From contig NW_020170391.1 in NCBI RefSeq assembly GCF_000524195.1, positions 516,273 to 580,272 of the forward strand: a stretch of DNA of 64,000 nucleotides. The letters are read 5' to 3'. Source of the DNA: Echinococcus granulosus (Eukaryota; Platyhelminthes; Cestoda; Cyclophyllidea; Taeniidae). Shown here one piece after another: positions 1 through 12,100 of the stretch. Position numbers and translations under genes: made by a program. Positions within the stretch are counted from its first letter, which is position 1, and every line of letters begins with the position of its first letter. The notes below the pieces were generated by a model. The model was not told the origin of the DNA and searched no databases. It saw only the letters and a program-made list of their open reading frames with translations.

Positions 1-43
1 CATTAAGGATTACATAGAGAAGAAAACTTACAAGATACTTCAC

Positions 44-1739
44 CTGCCCATCCTCAATTTTCTTCTTATTGCAACGGAGAACCTGAACGCAGAGGAAGTC
101 ACCCTGAGGGTGCCAAAGTAATTGAATCTCAGCCACTGAGAACAGATTCTTCGTGCACAACTCTTTACGCGTCGGAATAGAAATGAGGGCAACCCTACAC
201 AAACGGAAGCACCATAGGCGGCAGAACTGACGAAAGAAACCAACTATCATTTCCTCATTAGGAGAATTAGCAGTTTAAAGTACACAAATTTCTGAAACAT
301 CAAACAGCTGTTGAGACTTCCAGAGAGCGGTATTATGGTACAGGAGAAGCTAGAAGAGCACTAAAAAGTGGTTTGAAAAACATACCATTATGTAGCTCAT
401 TTGAAAATAGAGCAATGACTAGTCACTCCTGACGCACCGTATAGGTGGTGAGTATATTCTCTTTATCAAAACTCACCTTGCAGGTGTGTTATTAGTTTCC
501 GGTGTCCAAAAAGAGATGATATTATCGGTTGGAGACCAAGCAAAGTCATTAATACCGACAGGCATGACGATAGGCTTCTTGTCCAGCAATTTGAAAGTCT
601 CCGTTTCATAAACATAGATTTTACCACCCTGTAAGGTCGCTACGAAGGCATCATCGTGAGACCACTTGAAGGTCGGCCAGGAAGTTATGGAACCGGAGAA
701 ATTGCGACACGCCGTGCCTTTGCGAACATCCCAAACAACCATGTCGCACAATGAAGCGTTCTGCTTTTCACGTGCCTCGGCATTTTGACTCAGAGTCACC
801 ATGAATCTATTATGAAAAGACAGTGTAACATCGGGGTGATTTAAAGACGCCTGACGATGTTTCGAAGTTATCTCAAAGTAGCGAATAAGGCCTCTAGACA
901 GCCATTAGCATTAAAAGGGAGAGTTGAAAAACAAAACAAGCTGATATTACGATCTGATCAAAGTTAATAAACGTGACAGCACACAAATCGGACCTTACTC
1001 CAAGCCATCCATCTAAAAAAATATTTAGTTAAGGACAAATTGAATCTAGAATTTTAAATTACTTTTCATTGGGAGAGAAGTCAAGCATTCCAATATCACG
1101 ATGCGCAAATCTGCCGACTCGTTCAAATTTATCTCCACCCCAGAGAATTACGCCCTGTGAGTGCATAGTGGCGAGATAGGTCCCATACGGAGACCAGTGA
1201 ATCCAACCCTCCGACCAGTCATCCCGTTGTTCAATGAGAATTTCTTCGGAATTTGTGTGCCAAAAGACGGAGCACTTGTCACCATCTTGATGAAGCAAGG
1301 CGAATTGGTCGCGAGCAAATTCATTCAGTAGCCAACTGCGTAAATTGCCCACGTCATGATAAGGCTTTTTCTCAGGAGGGACCCATTGTTTGCGAGCACT
1401 TGTGCATTTGGAAAAATCTGAAAGGCTCGTAACAAGAAGCGTGTGAGCCTTGTCAAGAGCAAAATTGTTCATTTCGTTTATGGCTTTGACAGCCCCTTCA
1501 GGTGAAGCGTAGGTTATGAACATATATCCACGTGTTTGCCCCTCGTTATTTGTTGGTAAATTGCTGAAGGTAATCTCACCATTGACTGAAAACTTTTTGA
1601 GTAAGACATTCTTTAATAAATCCGCCTTTTCCTTGCCGATAACGGGGCAGCCATCAACAATAACCGTATTCGCCGTCAAATTCTGCACAGTTGGTTCCTG
1701 TTCCAGGATATCAGGAATCAGCTCTGGAATAAACAACAT
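44..1739 (-). CDS. EIF3B: Eukaryotic translation initiation factor 3 subunit B, 5' part
   Basis: Scaffold subunit of the eIF3 complex, which loads initiator tRNA and mRNA on the 40S ribosome in the cytoplasm. Three exons are seen on the minus strand: 1063-1739, 477-806 and 44-194, joined in phase at GT/AG sites (donors at 1062, 476 and 43). The first holds an RNA-recognition motif (GYMFITYASPEGAVKAI, near residues 70-90) and then the start of the WD-repeat propeller (GTYLATMHSQGVILWGG). The second continues the propeller (FKWSHDDAFVATL, FAWSPTDNIISFW). The third has NLFSVAEIQLLWHPQGDFLC. About 386 residues are present. The rest of the propeller and the C-terminal helical tail lie beyond the left edge. 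The ATG at 1737-1739 opens the reading frame ahead of the RRM; it gives a shorter acidic N-terminus than the human protein, and a further upstream exon cannot be excluded. Confidence 0.95.
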
Positions 1740-3122
1740 AAGGTTTAAGGGTTTAGACTTGTTAAATCACGATTTACGACTGCCCCGCATAAAACGCTCC
1801 TAATAACCCACATGCAGTGACGAGGGGTAGTTTTGCTACTCAGACAAGATTGGAGTTAATAATAATAACTACCGAGCTAGAATTCTCAGTTACATGCTAA
1901 GTAGCCTCACAGCACTGATTAAAGCCCGTAATAACAAAAAGTTACCAGTATCATCTATTGAAGACATGAATCAATCTATTTAGGCTGAGAAAGGACCATA
2001 CCGTGTTCACTAGCCAATTGGGCAGCAGTTCACTGTGGAATTGTCTTTTACTCATTGTTACTGTATGCATAATATCATACCAAGATTTGTAAAGTAGGCT
2101 CTAAACTAAATTACAATCATTTGAATATTATTTTTACTAAAAACGTTTAGGGTACGTGCAACGAATAAGAGCTGTTGTGTTAATCTACTTCTTTTCTATT
2201 TTTTGTAATTTAAAATACTACTTGCAAGTCAAGCAGCAATAAATTTTGATATCCTTTACCCCAGTGTGACTACGTTTTGGTTTTAGTGTTAATGATGTGC
2301 TATCACTGATTTTTCTTCGGTCCCAATTTCGTGACTGCACGTGTGGCGTAGACCACTCAATCTTACTTGAGCCATCATTGATATGAAAGTTTATCACACA
2401 TGTTGAGTGTTTACCGTATTCTCAATTTTATTACCTTGAATAAGCTTTCAAAGATATGTAGGTGGTTTAAACGCTTATAACTGCAATTTTGTGTGCAAGT
2501 AGCCTATGAGTTTTCTTCCGTGCTACCCTTTCTAATAGCCAGCGATGTACTTACCTTATCCACTGAAAAGTACACCGGCCCCCTCTTTTTTCTAAAAGAC
2601 ATGAGAAGAACCCAACTAAGAATGCAAATTACCTATTAAGCGAAATCCCTTACCAGAGACGGTTTGCAATCCTTAAATCTGTTGACTAATTTTGTTAGCC
2701 ACGCAGTTTAATGACTTCCCTAGATACCTTACAAAACGCAGTACCTAACTTCCAGGTTTGCACATACTTAGGTGGCAAGTTCTCCACTGTTAACTAGCAT
2801 CCATCCTACCAGCTTCCAAAAAGCCTGGGAGCCCGCGTACCCGGACTCATTGAACCCGAGTCCAGGAAGTTCATCACCTTGAGACCAATTTGAGCACAAG
2901 CGAGTGGCACATTTCCCCCTTGTCTGCCCGAAGCATTCTACACCTGTTACCAACTCAAACCTTTCATCTCCATTCGACTATGCAGTCGCTCAGCTTGAGT
3001 TTGAAATAATGGGCAAATGGACATCTAACTTTTGTGAAATATTTAAGGGAGGAAGAAGAAGAAATTATTCATATTATAAAAAACGAGGCAAAACTTTGCG
3101 CAATCTACTTAAGTTTAAAATG
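1740..3122. other. Intergenic spacer, no gene seen
   Basis: AT-rich sequence between the start of the eIF3b gene and the stop of the receptor kinase gene, both on the minus strand. It should hold the eIF3b promoter and the kinase 3' UTR. The short open frames at 2768-2953 and 2904-3140 match nothing I know. Confidence 0.6.
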
Positions 3123-6100
3123 CTACAAATTCGTAAGTAATGACGACTTGATTTCTCGAAACGAAGGCCGCTGCTCGCGCGTTGGCGACCAGCACTTCTG
3201 CATTAGCCTGTAAATCGACGGTGGACAGTGGTCTGGCCTCGGCAGACGCCTATTCTCCGTGAGAGCTCTGATTACCTAAAATTATGGAGAATGGCCAAAG
3301 GCGGGAATTAATCGAGACCCTCATAAGTAAAAATCACATCAGCTGGGAATTTGGAATGTCACGTCAATTAGAGATTATCACGCGAATGCATCCAATACAC
3401 TGGGGACATCTTAAATGGAAAAAATGAGAGACATAAGGCACAAGAAAATGCATTTATAATGCTTCAAGGGCCTATCACTTTTTGTGCATTCTTATTACCA
3501 ATGAAATTCCACCTATAACATAGATGTCCTTAATTGCGTTTCATCTGGAAATTACTTGAAAAGTGGAAGAAATAAGGTATTAAGAGTAGAATTTAAAGTC
3601 AAGATGTTGGCCCGACATACCTCGGACACCTCCACATTGCCGTAGGGCATTTGACCGAATGTGAATAGCTCCCAAAGGAGGACACCGAAAGACCAAACAT
3701 CGGTGTCTACATTGAAGTGGCCTTGGAGGATGGACTCAAGGGGAAGCCAGCGGACGGCCAGCGGGGCCTCGCTGTCTGTATCCACCAAATCGGCAGCGCA
3801 GTTGTGCGGTAAGCGACGACACATCGAAAAGTCCGCCAACTTTACGTGACTCCCGTTCACTAGGCAATTTCGTGTGGCCAGATCCCTTCAGGCGGTAAGG
3901 AAGGTGAAGTCAATCCATCGTTTTTTCTGGCTCACTAACTTCTGCTTACTAAATATCAATGCTTGTTTTAATACTACGTGGAACTTCCACCACATCCACG
4001 GCTTTTCTGGCCCTCTGTACCATTAAACGTAATGTTACCTACAGACTCAAGAACCTCATCACAATTTCCTAGATAGCCGGGATACTATAGTGCCAGAACT
4101 TTGAAGGTACTGGACGAAAACTCAAAAAGGAAATGCTTATTCTAATGTGAATCAAAATATTTTTTAGATGGGAAGTGTTAACGTAGACATTTTAAAAGCA
4201 CATCACATATTTAGTCGGGTGATAGAGGTAAAGTCAAGTTTCTGAAATAGCTGATGAGCCAGCGCTCAAATCCATAGCGTGCGTACAAAAACTGAGGAGT
4301 ACTGAGTAAATACACAAAAAAGTGAAATAACCAATCACTAAGTAGCATCACATCAGATGATCAAGAAATTTGCGAGGTTTTCCATATGGATTGTTGCAAT
4401 AATTTGCTGTAACTTTGAAAGGCTTGTAAATGCATGTGAATGCTTGCATGGATTACAAAAAAAGGATATACGTCAATCTATCAATGGGTTTTATTATGCT
4501 CTGTACGCCTTGCCTGTTCTTTTGAATCCTCGTTAAATTTAGACCAAACTTGGTGGAAATTATACTAGGTGGCTTGCTTCGTAAATCATGTTTAATAAAA
4601 CAACGCAAGGCTTCGTGTCTCATTCCCCAAAACTTCGTCGCGAAAAGATTTTTACCTTAGGATGAGAGAGAGATACCACTACATTCTCATCTTCTATATT
4701 AGCCTCATATTTCTTCAAGTGGTCATCGCCCTCTCTTCGCATTGGGCGGTCACGCGGGCCAGAATGTACAGGTGGAAAATGAACGTGGCTAGAGCCATGT
4801 ACTTTTGCTTTTGGAAACAATAAGCTTCATAAACTGGAAATCGCAAGCTTGTGTTCCGTTGAGAAGAGTTAACATTACAATGGTGAACACTATAAGTTTT
4901 CGACAGTTGTCTAAATTTGTAATAGGGGATTGTAAGAACTAAATTGGTTAACCCATATTTATTACAAGCTTTCAATGCAGCGGAGTATTCAGTTGATAAT
5001 ACGGCCTACCAAATTATGGGTAAGCAGGAGCGCATACTCCTTTGAAAGAATCAAATACAAAAGAAAAAAAATATGTAATGAAGTGCCAATACTCTTTATT
5101 AAACCATGAAACACTGAGTTTCTCACTCTATACCTTTATCATCTGTAATTTGTGCTCAAAACTTTAAGGCTCCCTGCAAACAAGATCCCGACTTTGGAAA
5201 AATTAATTACAACCGTAGGAAATGATTGTGCCACTCATACTTGTACACCTTAAAAATGCATTGCATGATCTTCGAAATTTAATAGTCATTGAAAGACCGA
5301 AAATCGTTTGTTTAGCTAAATTTCAAATTCAGATTACAATAAATAACTGATTAATGTCCTTATGTAATTCCCAAGAGACCTAATAGATACCATTGGGAAA
5401 TTAAAGGTGTAGCAGAACCGTTAATAGTGAACAAGAAGTCCAAAGCTCATGCATTCGCAAATGCGAAACCACTGGGTGAAGTGTTTGTACCCAGTAAAGG
5501 TATTTGGTTGATACTTGGTAAATTACCAAGGTTTGCACACGTTACTAAACTGCCTTGCACCCTGAATAATTTAAGATAAGATGAAATAAATATAAGGTAG
5601 AGAGGAGAGGAGTAGGCGGTACCTGTGGACGTAGAGCTTGCCACTCAAGTAGATCATGGCCTCGCAGACACCCAGAGCAAAGCGGAGCAGTGTGGGGGTG
5701 GGGAGTGCCTCATCATTAGCTACGAAGGCAGTGGAGGCCTTATCGGCGTCGCTTCCCGTGTCGTCGTCGTTGATGACAGAAAAGGCGAGTTCGTTGGTGG
5801 CGGAGGTATGCGGACTGGCCGCAGCGTCCCTTGCATGGTGTAGGAAGGTGTTCAGATCGCCATCCCGCATGTATTCGTAGATCAGTGAGTAGGGTTGCAG
5901 TGGTATGCAAATCCCTAAATGGTATTAGGGGAAAAGGAAGTCCCCGTGTTTTATTTTGATATCAGCTGAGTCATTATGGTATGTTCATAGCTGACAGCAC
6001 TGGAAAACGATGATTTGACTAAAGACAAGATCTAATGAAAAATTACAGTTACCAGATGATGAAAATTCTACTTTAATGTAAAAAGACAGACCTATTAAGA

Positions 6101-9100
6101 CTAAATCACTATTGTTCGTTTCACAGTTTCCGTCTATTCGAATCTAGACTATCTGCTCTGGAATTTTTAGGAAGTTTACCAGACCTTGAAAGGGCGCTGA
6201 AAAGGCACTCATTAATTCCCTACTAGTCTTTTTGAACAGGAAACGTCTCTTGTCTAATGGATGCAGTACTACCAGTAATCCCTTATGCAACAGATTTCTT
6301 GGGTGAGTTTAAAACGTATCAATCTGAACTTTGCAGCCAACACACCCAGGGAGGTGTGTTTTAGTGCAATACTACTAATTGGGGGCTACAAAAAGGATGA
6401 CTGAGCTCATGGGGACTATTTTACATCGTCCTGTTACTCAACCATTCCGTCAATCATCATTTTGCATTCTTTACTGTCAAATTTACAAACACGCTAATAG
6501 ACGTTCTAAGAGAACGATACATACTGAAAGGAGGCAGAGCTGACCAGAATAAAATACTGTGTATAAAACGGTGGAAGTGCTTCGCAAAGTACGACAGATG
6601 CTGTTGCAAGAAAGATGTGCTGTACCAATGATCCGCACGATATTCGGATGGTCTAGTTCGATCAGAAGCTCAGCTTCTCGGAAAAAGGATGTTTCAGCAG
6701 CCGGTGTTGCTCCAAAATTGAGAGTTTTGATAACCACGTACGGTGATTCCGGCACGTCTAATCCTTCCGACAGATCTGTGATTTTAAAGTGCAAAAAATA
6801 AACTCACATTTAGATGATTACATTGACCAATCACAAAATTATTCTCATAAAATGAAATAGTAAAACCATTTACCACTATCAGCAAGACCGAACCTTTTTT
6901 TCAGGGAAAAACTTGGGGCTCTAGCGAGAATCACGTGACCATAGGCGGATTTTGCAAGAGTGCGTTCCTCTATCAACAATTTACGGGAATACGAAAGCTG
7001 TTTCAGTCTGGACGAAAACAGGGATGAAGTGTTAGTAATCAGAATTATCCCAGCCAATCCGAGAGGTAGCCCAAATACGATGGCTCACTTGGGATGCATG
7101 AACTGGCCAGCAGAGACTAGCATAAAGGCGCTATCCAGATGGACGTGGGCAACGTTAGCACCAGCGAGACAGTGGGTGTGATGCAAGCCATGCCTGCAAA
7201 GGACGATGGAAGCCTCGGTGGAGGAGGGTTCACTTGGCTGAAGGTAAGAGTTCAGGCTTGAGATGGGTGGGTGGGACGCGGTGTCGGCGTCGGCGTGTTC
7301 AGCCGAGCCCGTTGCCTCGGAAAGCACTCCCAGTGGCGTGAGGTGCGGCTGGTTATCAGTGTACGAAAGCACCCCCACCGCCGATGGCCGCTCGTGAAGG
7401 TGATTCTGGCGCAAAAACTCAACTAAGTGTTGCACTTCCTCATCCTCGTCGTCCGGTGCCTTCTCCAATGCAGTTTCAGCACCAGCCTTGTGAAGAAGGA
7501 TGAGAAACTCTTCAGTGGGAAATCACGCCATCAATACATTGCTTAGTTTCATTATAGGAAATTCCTCTGTAAGCTGGAAATAGCTCTTGTTCAGACTCCT
7601 TCGCGTTTCTCGAATTTGGGGAGACGTACATAAAGAATAATTCTGTTGGTCATTCGCATTAAGTACGAATATGTTTAGAAATAGATATCTTTATTTAGCC
7701 AGTGGCTTGAGGACTCAAACCTACGCATGAATTTATCGTGAAGTGTCGCTCCATATAAAAAATTCCAAAGCTTACTTGACAAATCTTGACATTATTTACC
7801 TCGGTGAGGAAATTTATAAATCCATAAGTAGTGTTTTTAGTAAACTTAGATAACTCCATAAATTAAATCAACCTTAAAAGCAGTATCTGTCTTTGGCAAG
7901 TGGGATCCCTTGGAAATCTTGCCAAATTTAAGATTGCTGTAAGCAGTCACTTAAACCTTTAAACATTCTAGCGTTTGGAGTACAAATTCTCCACTTGAAA
8001 TAATTAATTTCCATGCATTGAGACTTGGTACTGTAGACAAAAATTTGTCACCGACACGTAGACAGTCAACGCGATAAGACCGCGCATCACTACGAGCACA
8101 CATGTATCGCCAATGAATAATGCCCCATTCGTCCAACTAAGAATGTCACTGGTAGCGTTTCCAGACACCGGCTTCCACAGAAATTAATCAAGACTATTCG
8201 TCTTCTGTGCGGAAATTCTGCAACGGAGCCAAATTAATCGCTACGAGGTAAAATCTACACATTGTTATGCCCGTTTATTACCCTAACGACTAATTTTCGA
8301 TCTGAAAGCCAAAGTTGGCTCAATGGTGATTGACCAATTTATCAAAATCGTAAAGGTGGGCTTCCCTTAGATCCTCTGAGACAAAAGCGTCTACTTTTTC
8401 ACAGCGAATTCTAATCGATCCGGCCTCGGATTGATGCCTCTACAATCCCAAGCCTATGTAACAATTTAGACAGCGTGTTTACGCGGTGATTAACTAATGC
8501 AACAATTTACAACATAATGAAACATTCAGGCGGTTCCTATTTACTCAACCCAGAATCTACCACCAGAAGCGAATAGAAAGAATGGATGCAGTTAGCAACG
8601 TTAACAATAGTTATTTTAATCACGTGAATAAAAAAGCAGCCTTTAGAAACAGACGCAAATACACCTTAGCAAGGGCGGAGCAGACATTTCACAGAACGAA
8701 TTTGCCAATTCTCACCAAAGTAGAACGCTCACCTTCGTCGGGTCTATTTTTTCATGTGTTTCTATGCAGCAGCAGCGATGACGACAGCAAGCCCACTGGC
8801 CGCCACCATCGTTCTTGCCACAGGCATCCTGGAGGGTGTAGAAACAGCACAGAAGGCAGCGGCCAGAGCAATTGGTTTCGCGCAGCCTCACCCGCCGCGC
8901 CACGAGTTGCGCGCGCCGGTTCTCACGCTCCTCCTCTACTGACACTCGTGCCTTCTCCTGCCGACAGGCACGCAGAATGTAGGCGAGTGCGAGAAAAATG
9001 AGGAGGAAGAAGAAAGTGCACATTGTGGCAGTAATCGAGATCATCTGTAGAGAGGATGGAGAGGGAGCGCGGACAGATCGGCGGGAGTAAAAGAGGCACT

Positions 9101-12100
9101 AGAGGAAAAAAGCTTTACTCTATGGATGGTTTTTACGCAACTCACATTGATGCGCTGCTGATGGCGTAGGAGGTTGACATGATTTACCAGTGGAGTGGAG
9201 TTGGCGAAAGCGCAATCAACCAAAAAAGAGCAGTTAAAGAGCGTGAGAATCCCGGGGGTGCTGCGGCTGGAGCCCACGCAGAAAGGCTTTGGGGCAAGAC
9301 CGAGGGGATTGCGGCAAACCGAGTAATTGGAGGGAAGTGGTTCGAGCGCTTCGCGTGGGATGATGGAGGGGCTGAGGGAGGTCAGCGGATCAGGGCTATC
9401 CGATTTTACGTAGTCCAACTCCACCCACGGCAGACAAGACGTGGGAGCTGGAGCAGTTCCTCTATAATCTACACCATATCCACTGTAGCAGTCTACAAGT
9501 GCATAAAGAAATTAACACGTTCCGTGGACACAAAGCCATGACAGTTGCCAAGTGTATGAAATACGGAATTAAAATGAGCTCAAACTGGTTCTGCTGAATG
9601 CACAAGAAAATTTACTTTGATTGGATTCTGCCTCAAGTAGACAAAAAAAGTGCGAACGAAGACCATTTCAGAAAGACTAACTTGTGCCACACAATATCAA
9701 GAGAGTTAAGTGTGTAAGAGACCAAACGAAAAGCGCTCAATGGCTCAAATCCAATTAAAAACTAGAACCCCAGTTAAACTTTAAAGTAAAAACCACATCG
9801 CATCTAACTAAATGCCATTGTTCTCTCTCGTAAATAGGCCGGATTTTAAGTAAAATAAAGTCTAATTCGTAAAATGTGTATCTAGTCTTGATACTAACCA
9901 AAGAAAAGTGAATTTTTTTGATTCCACGGTTTAACTCCCCCTTGATCACTTCAACAAAACTCAAATTGGCAGGCATGTAAATGCGCATCAGGCGAGAAAC
10001 CTGAAAGGCAAACACCAAAATCCCCTACTTTGTGAGGCACTCGGAGTGGCAGCACGCCGTGGCGAGAGAGCAGCGAAACTCAGTGATTGGCAGGCGGAGG
10101 TGGGTGCGTCACGGAACTGTCCCCCCACATTTTCTCGAAAGGAAGTCGGGGAATTAGTGGTCACCATCCGCGACAGACCGGTGCAGCCATCATCCGGAAG
10201 GATCTGTGAGATGTTGTCACCTCTAGCCAGCAACTCCCGCCAGCCTTCGCCTTGGGTGGCATTGGGCTTGTAGTCCCACAACGCAGCGCGCTCGTGGCTG
10301 GTATTGAACGAGGCTGCACAGATGAGGGCTGTTATCAGAAAGCAGTGCTGCCTGGAAAGAGGAATAAAGAAAGTAAAGGCTTCATAATCCTCAGATGTAC
10401 CATCGTGTTATAATGCAACAACTTAAATGCGTGAACGAAATTTACTAAAGTGGCAAACCGCACATAGACAACAGTATCTCTTATAAAAATTCCATAAAGC
10501 ATAGAAGAGGAAAATTGGAGAGCAAAAATGGAGGTTGCTTGCACTTGTATGTGACGGTGAATGCTCGCTCAGAAATATAATCAAAAGTTAGAACCGAGTA
10601 TTTATTAATGTTAAAATTACTTAATAGACCATAGCAGATTAAGTAGTATACACAACTCAAACTCCTGTTCGAAATGTGATAAACATGTTAACTGTCCATC
10701 AGCTGATTGCTTGAAACCAACAAGAGCACATTAAAAATATCCTTTTTAAAAGTGTTTTCTATATCGATGTTCTGTGCAAAGGATGAAAGAAGGTGAACAC
10801 TCACTGAAGGAGCAATTAAAATTTACTGCCAAAGATAGTGTAAAGCATGCAAGAAAAAAAACTAATGACGAGCTTATCAAATGTGATACCCAGTTGTGCT
10901 TTGATGGACAACTCCATAGTCCCCTCCCTAGCATCTTATTGTCCTCTAGTACATAACTACGTTTTACTGGACATTTTACTTCGGAAACGGTAAAAATATA
11001 GATTTGACGTTGTATTACAATAAGTATAAGTTGAGAAGTTAGATAATAACAGTTCATACTTATACAAGAATTCATTTTTTGGATTAAGATGTCTATCTAG
11101 GAAAACCGAGTGGCGTATTCGACGAAATTTTTCATTAGCTCTAATGACCCGACCGATGTGATCAATCCCAAATACCTTTACCGGAACTGATAACGGCCTG
11201 CCCAAAACACGGGTGGAAATGTTTTCTAATAAGCACTATCCATATGAGGCAAACATAAAACGCTTCAGATGACAATTTGTACATTGAGAACTGCCCCTAA
11301 GAGCTTTATTGCGGCTAAGTAGGTATTGAGAATTGTAAATCACTTGGTTTGGGAAGCGCAAATGATACCATTTTAAAGGTGTACAAAGATTCTGTCCTAC
11401 CAAGACCTGAGTTTCATGTTCCAAAGCTTCCCGCAATGTGTCACTCGTAGACATGGAAATCTCATTAGCTACCCCCAAGATGAGCCCTAATTGCAGACAA
11501 TGGGTATCATGTTTCAACAATGCAGTTTCGAACAAAGCCACGGGTGGGTAGGTAGGTACCCACAAGGACAACATAGCTAAAACGAAGGCTGGCATACTAA
11601 TTATCCACACAATGACTGTTATTATGAGATCCTGAACATCAAAACCGTACCGAAATCAAAATCCCGTCCAGTTGGTCCAGCTACTACTTGCTGTAGCACT
11701 AGTTTCCTTACGTTAAAATATCCACTCGTGTACAGTTATTCAAGTACAGAAGTTGGAGGATGTTATACTTTGATTTGACCCTATTCCTCGCTACAGAAAA
11801 GTAAGTTTTCTCTGATCCTAAGGTTCAAAGTATTGAGTTTACTTTTGTAAACAAGATTTGTTTGCACAAGTATTGGGCCTAATGCAGGAGAAAAACATAC
11901 ATTTACAAGGAGGGGAGTGGTTACATCAAAACTATGAGGAGATAACGCAAGTTAGTTCCCCTATTTGTTGACATATCAAAAATTATTGAATGCGACACAG
12001 GTCTTTAATTTACAGATCAGATTCCACCAGAAAGTACCTCAAAGTAAGCATAATTACTACTTTCAAGACCCTTTTAGAACTCAATACGCCGTCTTTGTGG

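Noticed and set aside
7000..7085. A hydrophobic stretch (VFGLPLGLAGIILI) that looks like a second membrane helix in the receptor kinase
   Set aside because: It is preceded by an in-frame TGA, and the flanking GTGAGC donor (7088) and TTTTCGTCCAG acceptor (7008) remove it as an intron with matching phase.
8582..9001. 139-codon plus-strand open frame
   Set aside because: It is the antisense shadow of the membrane-helix exon of the receptor kinase.
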